A stretch of DNA of 64,000 nt from contig JADJEQ010000004.1 of the NCBI GenBank assembly GCA_016709025.1, forward strand, positions 1 through 64,000, in the 5' to 3' direction. Shown piece by piece: positions 55,508 to 64,000 of the stretch; positions within the stretch are counted from its first letter, which is position 1, and each line of letters opens with the position of its first letter. The notes beneath the pieces are model-generated. The model was not told the origin of the DNA. It made no database searches and saw only the letters and a program-made list of their open reading frames with translations. Made by a program: the position numbers and the translations under genes. The DNA comes from Bacteroidales bacterium (GTDB taxonomy: Bacteria; Bacteroidota; Bacteroidia; Bacteroidales; Lentimicrobiaceae).

Positions 55508-56563
55508 TTAAAAAGCACGAATTGCTCGAACATAGCCGGGGTTGCCCTTATATTGCATGTGAGTCTGACCATCCCAGGCGAAGTTCTGCTCCCACCCGCT
55601 GCCGGGATCTATCTCGGAAGAACTCCAATAGTCGTTTACAGCGAAGCCTCCGATAGCACTTCTTTGAATATACATCTGGACAAGTTCGTCCCTCGAAGGT
55701 AAAAACCAGTCATCATAGCCATTCAACACAAGGTCTCTGCATATACGGGCTGCAATGACAGCATCGCCACAAGCATTTAATATGGCATTTGTATTGGCTT
55801 GTCCTGTGCCAATGGCTGTAGAAGTTCCTGGAGTTGAATATCCATAACAACCATAAGGGGCCCCGGTACTTTGATCGCTCGTTGCAGCTATCAGCCCATG
55901 TTGACCGGTGCCATCAATGTAAAAGATGATTCCACCCTGAAAACTCTGGCCAATATACGGGAGTGATAGCGTCGTAAAACTCAGCTCATTTCCATATGAA
56001 GTCCCAACACGGTTTGTTGCATATGACCGGAGGTAATAAGGGGTGTTTGCTGTAAGTCCTGAAATCGTACTGATGAATGTTCCGGTTCCGCTGCCATCGC
56101 CGGTGTGACTGTTGGCTATAGTAGGGTTTATTGAAGTTCCCCAGCAGACCCCGCGTGCTGTAATGTTAGCTCCGCCATCTGATGTCACAGTCCCACCACT
56201 TGAGGCGTTTGTCTGACTTATACCGGTTACCGGACTGGTTGTTACAACGGGCAATGTTACCGGCAGGATTGTTCCTGCGCCATATGCGATTTCTTTCCAT
56301 TGCCCTGGCGTAGCATTGTAGATATAAAGCTTACTGTCAGTTGTGCAGAATACCTGCAACCCGTTTGCCGGATTTGAAATTTCTTCGATTTGCGTCTGCG
56401 TCATTCTCGGTATCAACACTCCTTTCGCAGATGATTTTACATCAAGCATTGCGGAATTATCCGGTAAACTGCCATCGGTGTTTATGGCTACCTGCGCTGA
56501 AATCTGAACCACAGTGAAAACCAGTATGATGGAAAGGATTTTTGACAAGCGTAAATTTTTCAT
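55508..56563 (-). CDS. Exported DUF1566 (Lcl-type C-terminal) protein
   Basis: 351 residues; signal peptide to VQISAQ. The N-terminal part is a tail-like repeat common in Bacteroidota (VAINTDGSLPDNSAMLDVKS, GVLIPRMTQTQIEEI, GLQVFCTTDSKLYIYN). Then an FN3-like region (TARGVCWGTSINPTI, YYLRSYATNRVGTSYGNELS) and a C-terminal DUF1566/Lcl domain (GGIIFYIDGTGQHGLIAA, WFLPSRDELVQMY, YWSSSE, GYVRAIRAF). No sorting domain is seen. Likely cell-surface, function unknown. 56564-56930 upstream is AT-rich non-coding DNA. Confidence 0.82.
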   Translation of the reverse strand: MKNLRLSKILSIILVFTVVQISAQVAINTDGSLPDNSAMLDVKSSAKGVLIPRMTQTQIEEISNPANGLQVFCTTDSKLYIYNATPGQWKEIAYGAGTILPVTLPVVTTSPVTGISQTNASSGGTVTSDGGANITARGVCWGTSINPTIANSHTGDGSGTGTFISTISGLTANTPYYLRSYATNRVGTSYGNELSFTTLSLPYIGQSFQGGIIFYIDGTGQHGLIAATSDQSTGAPYGCYGYSTPGTSTAIGTGQANTNAILNACGDAVIAARICRDLVLNGYDDWFLPSRDELVQMYIQRSAIGGFAVNDYWSSSEIDPGSGWEQNFAWDGQTHMQYKGNPGYVRAIRAF

Positions 56564-56930
56564 AAATGGAGGATTTAGTGATAAATTCGTACTTACAATT
56601 CCATTGGCTATTAATTTTTATCAGAATCGACAGCTTCATTGCAATTTTTAAAGACCGGAGCGCCAGACCTACCAGGATCCGGCCCTCCCCAGCTTGAATT
56701 ATGCCGTCAGGATTGATGTTTTGGTGATAGAAAAATGCAGTATCAAAATGAACGAAATCGCCTGATTCTGCAAAACAGTTATTCACAATTGTTTTAAAAG
56801 ATATTTGATTCAAAGTACAAATTGTTGCCTGGTAAACTGAAAAGATGTTTTCCGTTAGCTAAATGATTTTTATACAAATATGAATGGATATATAAAGCAA
56901 AGCAATAGCCCAATCAGGTCATTTTAACGA

Positions 56931-57560
56931 TCAGATCAGTTTATCCCTGAAGGCTTTTACCACGACCTGGGCACGGGAGTGCACCTGCAATTTGTCGTAG
57001 ATATTTTTAATGTGGTTGCGCACTGTCTGCACGCTTATAAACAAGGTCTCTGCTATCACTTCATTGGTCATTCCCTGTGCGATCAGCGTGAGGATTTCCC
57101 TTTCACGAAGGGTCAGCAGGGAAGGCGATGCCGTTTGGGCCGGTGCCGGTTTTAAAAACGCCATTACCTGCCGGGCAACCATGGGTGTGAGGGCAGCTTC
57201 CCCGTTATGTACCTGCTGGATGGCTTCCAGTATCTTATTGGGACTCGATTTCTTCAGTATATATCCGTCTGCCCCGTTTCTTATGGCTTCCATGATATGA
57301 TTGTCGTCTTCGAGAATGGTAAGCATGATAATTTTCTGTGTGGGACACTTTTTTTTGAAAAGCGGGATTGCATCTATGCCTGATAAGCCCGGCAAATTGA
57401 TATCCAGCAAAATAACATCCGTTTCAACATAATTTTCCAGGGCTTCTTCCACAGAAGCATAAGACCAGGCTACATTATAATCAGAAAAAGACGAAATCAG
57501 ATATTCAAGGCTCTTTCTGAATTCTGAATGATCTTCTACAAGTCCTATCGTGATAGCCAT
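56931..57560 (-). CDS. NarL/FixJ-type response regulator
   Basis: 209 residues from MAITIG at 57560. Receiver with the acidic pair ED (VEDHSEF), phospho-Asp in VILLDINLPG, Thr in MLTILEDD and Lys in YILKKSSP. A GerE/LuxR helix-turn-helix follows (LTLREREILTLIAQGMTNEVIA, VQTVRNHIKNIYDKL). It follows the histidine kinase gene by 55 bp in the same orientation and is surely its partner. Confidence 0.92.
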   Translation of the reverse strand: MAITIGLVEDHSEFRKSLEYLISSFSDYNVAWSYASVEEALENYVETDVILLDINLPGLSGIDAIPLFKKKCPTQKIIMLTILEDDNHIMEAIRNGADGYILKKSSPNKILEAIQQVHNGEAALTPMVARQVMAFLKPAPAQTASPSLLTLREREILTLIAQGMTNEVIAETLFISVQTVRNHIKNIYDKLQVHSRAQVVVKAFRDKLI

Positions 57561-57615
57561 CTGTTTTTTTATCAAAGTAAAGCAGAAAATCAACCAGTTG
57601 AATAGCCCTAAAAGG

Positions 57616-60600
57616 TTATATTCTGAACTTCATTGCTATTTCTGTCCCCTCTCCTTCACGGGAATGAATTTCAAATTCAATGCCTGCTTCCTGCGCTCTC
57701 CTGCGCATATTAACAAGTCCGTTGCCGTACGACCCCTTCTTTACCTGCCCGGAATCAGCCATTCCAATGCCGTCATCTTTAAGTTTTATGGTACAAATAT
57801 TCTCATTGACCTCTGCAAAGAATTCAACATTAGCTGCTTCTGCATGCCGGATAATATTGTGTAATGCCTCTTTCAGGATTAAGAAGGCATCGTTGCGTAT
57901 ATTCTCCTTTAATTGAATGGGCATTTCGGGAATTTCGATATTGGAACGGAAATTAATTTTGTTATCAGCCAGCAATTCAAGCATATAATTGCTTGATTTT
58001 GAGATAAGACTCTGCAAGGAATCATTCCGGGGGGAGGTCATCCAGATGATATCTGAAATGGACTGCAAAGCTGTCTGGGTGAGTTCTGCTATTTTTACAG
58101 GAAGCTTCTTAATTTCCGGTTGAGAAATTTCATTCATTCCTTTCAGGGTCTCCGCATAGATGGATATACTTCCCAGCGTCGAAGCCAGATCATCGTGTAA
58201 ATCGCGTGACAATTTCTCCCGTAAATCCAGTTTTTCTTTTTGTGCAAGCCTTCTTAGCAATATCCTGCCTATATAAAGATGCAATAGTGCAAGGAAACCA
58301 ATTACGATAAGAGGTGCTACAAAAAATGAGGCCGAAAACCATTGAAAAAGGAAGATCTGATTAACAAAAATAAAAATGATGAAAATAGATCCGCCTGCCA
58401 TCCAACGAATCAGTGCAATTTTCCTTGTACTTCTGCGACTCTGAAAGTTATAAATCACCAGCAACAGCGTGATCAATATATACTTCAATATTTCAGGCTG
58501 ATTTTCCTGATTTTTAAAGAAACGCACCACCCGGTTACCGCTTTCAATATAAAGTGCCTTTAAACCAGTGAGTTCGTTTACAAGGAGTGTTTTCCCGGCC
58601 GCTATTTCATCAAATCGTATGGTATCTAAAGAGGAAGGAAACTTCACCAATGCATAGTAGACCATGCCCGGATCGACGCCAAAAATTGCTTCCTTTGCTG
58701 AAACTGAGCAATACCCACTTCCTCCGTTTATTTCGCGGTAGCCCGCCAAAATTTGCTTTTTCTTATCATTCGTGACCTTATACAACCATATTTTTGCTCC
58801 AATTGCATCCTTGTTTGAGCGCACACCCTGAAGCCTGATTTTCACGAAGCTCTTCCTTCCGGTATTGTTCAGAAAAAGGTTGCTGTTCCCGTTAATGTAA
58901 TTCGCTACATATAAATCAGGATCTCCGTCGTTGTCTATATCACCGGTGGCACAACCTGTACAATACCCACTCAATTCAGCTCCAAAATCAGCGGTAACTT
59001 CTTTAAAACCAAACCCTTTCATGTTTTTATACAGTACATTTTCTCCAACATTGGTAATGTACAAATCCATGAAACCATCCAGGTCAAAATCGGCAAAAAC
59101 AGCCCCATTGCTCATATAGTTTTCGGGTGGAAAATAATTCCTGGTTACATCTGAAAACAAACCTTTGCCATTGTTGAGATAGAGTTTATTTTCGGTATTC
59201 CGGTTTGCTATAAAAAGATCGGTGAAGCCGTCGTTGTTAACATCGGCAAAAGCCACTGCATTGCTTTTGGAGGGTGCTGCTTTGGCAATATCAGTCAACC
59301 TTGAAACATCACGAAAGCGAATCCTGCCATTTTCTGATTCATTAAAATAAAGTTTATTCCCCGGATACCAGAAGGAAACGCATAAGTCGGGAAGTCCATC
59401 GCTGTTTACATCGGCAAACGAAGCACACATTCCTCCGCCGGTCGAAACGAGCCCTGATGCTGCCGTGATATCAGTAAAATGACCGGTGCCATTGTTTTCG
59501 TATAGTCTGTTTGATCCCTCTTCACTGGTAACAAATAAATCCAGGTCACCATCGTTGTCAACATCGGCGAAAGCGACTGCGTTGGAACGTTTCATGTTAT
59601 CACACGCCCGGTTATGCTGCTCAGAAACATTCCTGAAATACCCGTCGCCCTTGTTAAGCAATAGTTTATTGATGCTATTGAGATAACACAGATAAATATC
59701 CTGATCGTTGTCGTTGTCGACGTCAGCTGCACCTATGCCCAACTTGAGTTCACCCATTTCGATGTTGCTTTCAGGGTTGACGACTCCATTTGCATTTCGT
59801 TTTACGGCTTGCTCAGAAAACCTTTCCGCAAACGGCAGCCTGATTGATGAACCGGAGTTATTGATATACAGGCGGTTCTGCTCATAGATCCGCACAGCAT
59901 ATATATCAGAATTATCATCGCCGTTAAAATCAGCAATTGCTACACCATACTCATCATCAGTACTAACACCATACATAATGAGTTTATACGATGAGAAGCC
60001 CTGATTGTCTTCAACATATTCCGGAAATTGCCTGATACCACTATACAGGAGGGTGCCTCTGTCACCACAAATCCAGACATCACCAGATCCGGTAATCAGC
60101 AGATCGTTCAGATTATCCTTACATTGTGCATCATAAACGGAAAGATGCCTGTCAGCATATACCATAACCAAACCATCCTTACCTATCATCATAATGGTTC
60201 CGTCATTCATTAATCCCATTTTCCTGACACGGACAAGATCAGCATTTTTCAAAATCAGCCTGATACCGGAACGATCTAAACGGTAAAGTTCATCAACTGA
60301 CAGCAAATATCCATCCTGCATATCGGTGAAGATAAAATCAGTCACTGCTTTTTTATCCAATATGCTTTTATATCCTGAGCCATCGTATCGGAATAGTGCA
60401 TTGTTTCCCGTCAGTACCCAAAATTCAGATACGTCTTTACAAAATAGCTTCCTGACTCCCTGGCGTTCAGGGATTGGGGGAAGGATGGTAAATGTTCCGT
60501 TTTCAAATACCGCCATATCGGCCCAACCGGCAAACAAGGCGCTGTTCTCTGTCACGAATTGAATATTACTGATAAAATTGGAGAATGGTGCACGGATGTT

Positions 60601-60981
60601 TTCCAGTTTACCATCGTGGTAGTGATAAAGCAAACTGGTGCTGGTAACCTGCGTAATAGTAAACCAGATATTATTTGCTGAAACCGGACTATAGGAGAAT
60701 ATTTTCCCTTCTACCGGGAAATCCAGCTTTTCCCATGTATTGTTCTGAAGAATGTGAATCTTATCTGTCAGAAAAAAGACTTCCTGCTCTTTTCCGGAAT
60801 TCAGGGCAAGTATGTCAGCTTTGGTTCCTGAATTGATTTTACGGAATGAAAAAGGCTGCCCTGCTAATCCCGTATTCATTATAGTAAGCATGATAACACA
60901 CGCAAAACGAATAAGATAAATGGAATTAGTCAAGATGGCTGCATTTGGAATATACAAATCTAAAAAATATTTCCGGAACAT
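57616..60981 (-). CDS. Sensor histidine kinase with FG-GAP propeller and UnbV domain
   Basis: About 1100 residues. N-terminal signal or anchor (start uncertain: 60981, or a TTG at residue 17 or ATG at residue 31). Residues about 40-330 are a first propeller-like region. About 330-700 hold seven FG-GAP/VCBS repeats with Ca-loops (DFNGDDNSDIYAV, DVDNDNDQDIYLC, DVDNDGDLDLFV, DVNSDGLPDLCV, DVNNDGFTDLFI, DFDLDGFMDLYI, DIDNDGDPDLYV). About 715-815 resemble ASPIC/UnbV (REINGGSGYCSVSAKEAIFG). Then two or three membrane helices (about 840-905), HisKA_3 (LREKLSRDLHDDLASTLGS) and HATPase (NIIRHAEA, DDGIGM, YGNGLVNM). An outside-in sensor of an unknown ligand. Confidence 0.85.
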   Translation of the reverse strand: MFRKYFLDLYIPNAAILTNSIYLIRFACVIMLTIMNTGLAGQPFSFRKINSGTKADILALNSGKEQEVFFLTDKIHILQNNTWEKLDFPVEGKIFSYSPVSANNIWFTITQVTSTSLLYHYHDGKLENIRAPFSNFISNIQFVTENSALFAGWADMAVFENGTFTILPPIPERQGVRKLFCKDVSEFWVLTGNNALFRYDGSGYKSILDKKAVTDFIFTDMQDGYLLSVDELYRLDRSGIRLILKNADLVRVRKMGLMNDGTIMMIGKDGLVMVYADRHLSVYDAQCKDNLNDLLITGSGDVWICGDRGTLLYSGIRQFPEYVEDNQGFSSYKLIMYGVSTDDEYGVAIADFNGDDNSDIYAVRIYEQNRLYINNSGSSIRLPFAERFSEQAVKRNANGVVNPESNIEMGELKLGIGAADVDNDNDQDIYLCYLNSINKLLLNKGDGYFRNVSEQHNRACDNMKRSNAVAFADVDNDGDLDLFVTSEEGSNRLYENNGTGHFTDITAASGLVSTGGGMCASFADVNSDGLPDLCVSFWYPGNKLYFNESENGRIRFRDVSRLTDIAKAAPSKSNAVAFADVNNDGFTDLFIANRNTENKLYLNNGKGLFSDVTRNYFPPENYMSNGAVFADFDLDGFMDLYITNVGENVLYKNMKGFGFKEVTADFGAELSGYCTGCATGDIDNDGDPDLYVANYINGNSNLFLNNTGRKSFVKIRLQGVRSNKDAIGAKIWLYKVTNDKKKQILAGYREINGGSGYCSVSAKEAIFGVDPGMVYYALVKFPSSLDTIRFDEIAAGKTLLVNELTGLKALYIESGNRVVRFFKNQENQPEILKYILITLLLVIYNFQSRRSTRKIALIRWMAGGSIFIIFIFVNQIFLFQWFSASFFVAPLIVIGFLALLHLYIGRILLRRLAQKEKLDLREKLSRDLHDDLASTLGSISIYAETLKGMNEISQPEIKKLPVKIAELTQTALQSISDIIWMTSPRNDSLQSLISKSSNYMLELLADNKINFRSNIEIPEMPIQLKENIRNDAFLILKEALHNIIRHAEAANVEFFAEVNENICTIKLKDDGIGMADSGQVKKGSYGNGLVNMRRRAQEAGIEFEIHSREGEGTEIAMKFRI

Positions 60982-61143
60982 ACATAGGAAGTAAAATCCT
61001 GCTCACAGGAGACAATCCATTTCAAAGAGTTTAACAAACATCAAACTCCGGGCAACAAAAGAATATCTGTTTAAATTGACCGGTGCCAGTTTTATTTCTA
61101 ATTTTAACCTGAAAATATGAGTCCACTCCGAAAACTAAATATT

Positions 61144-61273
61144 TGACACCATCCCGATAGCTATCGGGACACAAAAACACTAAAACTCACCAATTATAAT
61201 AAATTGATATACAGTATTATACGTATCCTGCCTGCCGCAGGCAGGATTGGTGTTCTGGCGTTTTGGTGTCCAT
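61144..61273. repeat. Compound palindromic element
   Basis: Contains TCCCGATAG-CTATCGGGA (61152-61169) and TCCTGCCTGC-C-GCAGGCAGGA (61226-61246), inside an outer imperfect inverted repeat (GACACCA...TGGTGTC; arms of ACAAAAACACTAAAAC type). Ends 40 bp before the HAD gene. Confidence 0.65.
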
Positions 61274-61313
61274 TTTTTTGACTTTTCGGAGCAGGCTCAA
61301 ATATTGATATCAA

Positions 61314-62225
61314 ATGAACAGCAAACTCAATAAAATTGCCATCGCTTACGATTTCGACGGCACCCTTGCTCCGGGCAACATGCAGGAACACACTTTTTTA
61401 CCATCTCTGGGCATTCCGGCCTCTGTTTTCTGGGCCAATGCAAACAAATTAGCCCGCGAAAACGATATGGACGAAATTCTGGCCTATATGCAGCTTTTGC
61501 TCCAGGAAGCCAAACAACGTGACCTGCCCATCCGCAAAAGCGATTTCGAACAATACGGCAGCGGCATCACCTTCTTTGACGGGGTTGAAACATACTTCGA
61601 CAGGATCAATACATATGCGGAAACTAAAGGCGTTGTCCTATACCATCATGTTATTTCATCTGGCTTGCGCGAATTTATCAGCGGCACGAGGATAGCCAGG
61701 TATTTTACCAATATTTTTGCCTCAGGCTACCAGTACGATACCAACGGAGCGGCAGTATGGCCGGCCATGGCCATCAATTTCACCAACAAAACCCAGTTCC
61801 TTTTCCGGATCAACAAAGGCATCAACAACTCATTCGACAATTCGCTGATCAATAAATACCTGCCGGAAAGCATACGACCGGTTCCTTTTCCGCAAATGAT
61901 GTACATCGGTGATGGCGAGACTGATGTACCCGCCATGAAAATGATCAAATTGCGCGGAGGAACCGCAATTGCAGTTTACAATCAGCATATCAGGGCTAAA
62001 AAAGACAAACCCTCTCCCAGACAAATCTGTGAAGAGCTTATATTTCAGAACCGGGCCGACTACATTGCCCCGGCTGATTATACCGAAGGCAGCACCCTCG
62101 ATCAACTGATTAAACTGAATATTGATAAGATTGCGGCAGAGATTGAGTTAAGTGGGTATAGAAGTGACAAGGTTAAGTTAAGGTTAAGGTTAAGGTTAAG
62201 GTTAAGGTTAAGCCCGCCCGCCTGA
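61314..62225 (+). CDS. HAD-family hydrolase with repeat-derived C-terminus
   Basis: 303 residues. HAD motif I DFDGTLAPG (about residues 12-20), motif II HVISSGLREFI, motif IV YIGDGETDVPAM. Cap insertion rich in Phe/Tyr (FFDGVETYFDRINTY). Likely a phosphatase of the phosphoserine-phosphatase-like subgroup; substrate unknown. The last 14 residues (KLRLRLRLRLRLSP) are translated from a GTTAAG hexamer array, so the natural C-terminus was probably near EIELSGYRSDK. Confidence 0.85.
   Translation: MNSKLNKIAIAYDFDGTLAPGNMQEHTFLPSLGIPASVFWANANKLARENDMDEILAYMQLLLQEAKQRDLPIRKSDFEQYGSGITFFDGVETYFDRINTYAETKGVVLYHHVISSGLREFISGTRIARYFTNIFASGYQYDTNGAAVWPAMAINFTNKTQFLFRINKGINNSFDNSLINKYLPESIRPVPFPQMMYIGDGETDVPAMKMIKLRGGTAIAVYNQHIRAKKDKPSPRQICEELIFQNRADYIAPADYTEGSTLDQLIKLNIDKIAAEIELSGYRSDKVKLRLRLRLRLRLSPPA
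62169..62212. repeat. GTTAAG hexamer array in the HAD gene
   Basis: Seven GTTAAG units, translated in frame as (LR)n. Further degenerate CCTAAA units follow at 62348-62376. Confidence 0.9.
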
Positions 62226-62466
62226 AGTGTGGCGGGTAAACCTGGCTGACAAATCAGGTTGAATAGTTAAATCAATTCAGCCAGTCAGACAGGGTTAAGG
62301 TTGGGGCTGATAATAAATGTAAAGTTCCGGAATCTGGCTTTGGAGGTTCTAAACCTTTACCTAAACCTAAACCTTTTAAGCTCATAATAGAAAGTAATTC
62401 CTCTATGATAAAGCAATAATTATTCAGGGAATATTTTGTAATTTTAGTATTCAAAATTATAGAGGT

Positions 62467-62850
62467 ATGAAAACAGATTTCAAATGCCCGCATTGTTCAA
62501 ATCTGCTGAACGCAGGCCCTAACATTGTATTCACTTCACGCAACAGGAAGGGAAAAGAAGGAATCATAATGTTGCACCCCGAACTGGGGAACTACTCGGT
62601 TAACAGGCATCCCGATTTCGATGTACCCAATGATGAAATGCTTGAATTCTATTGCCCCTATTGCAAAGAACAGCTTAAATCGGAAAAGAATCCATACCTC
62701 GCATGGATCAGGATGAGCGATGAAACCGGACTTGAATACGATATTCACTTTTCGCGGATAGCCGGGCAGCATGCCACCTATAAAATAACCGGCAAAAATG
62801 TTGAGACATTCGGTGAGGATGCGGGGGAGTATCTTGATGATCTTAAATAA
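62467..62850 (+). CDS. Zinc-ribbon-like hypothetical protein
   Basis: 127 residues with two CxxC pairs: FKCPHCSNLL (residues 7-10) and FYCPYCKEQL (about 60-63), which likely bind one zinc. The C-terminal half is beta-rich (IRMSDETGLEYDIHFSRIAG, THYKITGKNVETFGEDAGEY region). Similar stand-alone proteins occur in Bacteroidota but no function is known. The 360-bp region after it (62851-63210) shows no gene. Confidence 0.75.
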   Translation: MKTDFKCPHCSNLLNAGPNIVFTSRNRKGKEGIIMLHPELGNYSVNRHPDFDVPNDEMLEFYCPYCKEQLKSEKNPYLAWIRMSDETGLEYDIHFSRIAGQHATYKITGKNVETFGEDAGEYLDDLK

Positions 62851-63179
62851 GGATTCCATTTTCAGAAAAGGCCAGGCTATTTGATCAAATCTACTTCAGA
62901 ATTTACTGAATTTATATATATACCAGATCATCCATGGCTGAATTACTGATGGAACTATACCGGCATTCAGTATCCGGCAGAAATAGTCTGAAAATTGAAT
63001 CCATGAATACCCTGGAACAATTCCTCACCACCGGATTTTAACTTCAGTTAACGGATTAGGTTGAAAATTCTGTTCAGAACCCCGGGGATGATCCGGAAAT
63101 TATCGCAATAAGGTGAAAACAGGAGAAAAAAACAGCAAAACCCTGTCCCACCTTCACGATGATTATTCAATTTTTATAA

Positions 63180-63187
63180 TACATTTG
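63180..63187 (+). promoter_or_regulatory. Candidate -7 box
   Basis: TACATTTG, 24 bp before the VOC gene start at 63211. Confidence 0.5.
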
Positions 63188-63210
63188 ACCAAACACTAAT
63201 CAACAGGAAA

Positions 63211-63612
63211 ATGGAACAAAGAATAACATTTTTCACCCTGGGAGTAAAGGATTTAACTGCTTCCATTGATTTCTATGAGAATAAATTCGGGTGGAAACGG
63301 GCTGAAATGAGCAATGAGAATATCGTATTCTTTGAATTGAGTGGAAATTATCTATCATTGTATGCAAGAGAAGAATTGGCCAAAGATGCAACCGTTGATT
63401 CAGCCGGAGAAGGATTCAAAGGATTTACCCTTGCACACAATGTCTGGAGTGAGCAGGAAGTTGACGATTTAATTGAATATTTAAGGGTAAGAGGTGTTAA
63501 GGTAATGAAGGAGCCTCAGAAAGTATTCTGGGGAGGATACAGCAGTTATGTGGCCGATCCCGATGGAAATCTCTGGGAAATTGCCTACAATCCTTACCTG
63601 AAAAATGATTGA
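63211..63612 (+). CDS. VOC-family protein (glyoxalase-like)
   Basis: 133 residues with the two beta-alpha-beta-beta-beta modules of the VOC superfamily (ITFFTLGVKDLTASIDFYEN, FFELSGNYLSLYA, WGGYSSYVADPDGNLWEIAY). The C-terminal Glu in WEIAY is the usual metal ligand; the expected N-terminal His ligand is not seen, as ITFFTLG carries Phe/Thr there. May be an antibiotic-resistance-like or lyase-like member; function not known. 63613-64000 is AT-rich with low-complexity CTATGTGTTT words (about 63820-63865) and no gene. Confidence 0.85.
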   Translation: MEQRITFFTLGVKDLTASIDFYENKFGWKRAEMSNENIVFFELSGNYLSLYAREELAKDATVDSAGEGFKGFTLAHNVWSEQEVDDLIEYLRVRGVKVMKEPQKVFWGGYSSYVADPDGNLWEIAYNPYLKND

Positions 63613-64000
63613 GAATATGACTGACGGCGATCAGGGTCAATTACTTTGAACTGCTTATCTGATTTAATCAAGTTGGATTTCTAATTCAATAAGACAATTT
63701 CGGATGAATTTATACTCAATTCACCTCCTAAGTCAAAATAAATAACACAGTAAAGAGTAGTTTTCGTTCAATGAAATTTACGAATCCTAAAACTGAGCTA
63801 AATGATTCTATTCCAACATTTTCTATGTGTTTTTCTATTGTGTTCTATGTGCCTATGTGTTTGATTATCAGGTCTGATAGAAGTCTGAAGTTCATGGTCT
63901 CAATGTCATAGGTGTGCTCAAGTGTAAATTTACTTGAAAGTTGCTTACCAAATTCCTTACTTGTCTGAAGCAGATAAGCAGTTACTTTGATTTGAATCCT

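Noticed and set aside
56457..56813. 118-codon minus-strand frame upstream of the DUF1566 gene
   Set aside because: It overlaps the start of that gene in another frame and has no recognisable feature.
62169..62212. Telomere-like repeat
   Set aside because: The array is short, internal and occurs at several gene borders in both orientations, with no chromosome end.
1..64000. tRNA or rRNA genes
   Set aside because: No cloverleaf with a TTCRANY loop or rRNA core sequence was recognised in any intergenic region by eye; a tRNA search program would settle it.

Overview
The window looks like a chromosomal piece from a Bacteroidota bacterium, probably Bacteroidales-like. The evidence is: several secreted proteins with C-terminal type IX secretion (T9SS) sorting domains, two TonB-dependent receptors with carboxypeptidase-like N-terminal domains, many short-signal lipoproteins, DUF4492 in front of cydAB, weak or absent Shine-Dalgarno sequences, and repeated candidates for the Bacteroidota -7 promoter box (TAnnTTTG). 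No rRNA, tRNA, CRISPR array, complete insertion sequence or phage gene was recognised.

Positions 1-11 kb hold a [NiFe]-hydrogenase island. A UreH/HupE-like nickel transporter (minus) is divergent from hypF-C-D-E-A-B (plus), which converges on a minus-strand structural operon hyaA-hyaB-hyaC-hyaD. The small subunit carries the two extra cysteines of the oxygen-tolerant (group 1d) type. The island is striking because most of its long genes (transporter, hypF, hypD, hypE, hyaC, hyaB, hyaA) are broken by about twenty single-base frameshifts, while hypC, hypA, hypB and hyaD are intact. The other large genes of the window, up to 1220 codons, show no such damage. Many of the indels lie in short homopolymers and active-site motifs are kept, so sequencing error and very recent decay are both possible.

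Positions 11.4-16.7 kb form a five-gene minus-strand locus (HYC_CC_PP-family protein, TonB receptor, T9SS protein, PKD-like lipoprotein, outer-membrane barrel) with vicinal-cysteine motifs in three products, probably a metal-handling system. Then come a hemerythrin/LuxR pair, an OprB-like porin with one in-frame stop, a Reeler-like T9SS protein with four tandem repeats, and a Crp/Fnr regulator followed by a palindrome and a YgaP-like gene. Positions 23.2-31.8 kb hold an uncharacterised cell-envelope locus: two paralogous lipoproteins, a TonB receptor, a cysteine-poor sulfite-oxidase-fold protein, and a small secreted protein present in two full copies plus a fragment. A tandem duplication with shared promoter, operator-like site and terminator explains the copies.

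Positions 32-46 kb carry a lipoprotein, a GT39 glycosyltransferase, acs, an HMA lipoprotein, a peroxiredoxin, a cytochrome bd cluster (DUF4492, cydA, cydB and an unlisted 45-residue CydX-like ORF), and a 1220-residue Asp-box/PKD T9SS protein. Positions 46-64 kb carry rsmE, a DUF4159 protein, a secreted GH5 glycoside hydrolase, a Kef/CPA2 antiporter, several lipoproteins and secreted repeat proteins, a two-component system whose kinase has a seven-repeat FG-GAP plus ASPIC/UnbV sensor, a HAD hydrolase, a zinc-ribbon protein and a VOC protein. Intergenic DNA is rich in simple repeats (GTTAAG hexamers, CCAGTAA-type arrays, CT tracts) and REP-like palindromes, some of which invade gene ends. The hydrogenase, oxygen-scavenging bd oxidase, hemerythrin and peroxiredoxin together suggest an anaerobe or microaerophile that meets oxygen; this is inference.
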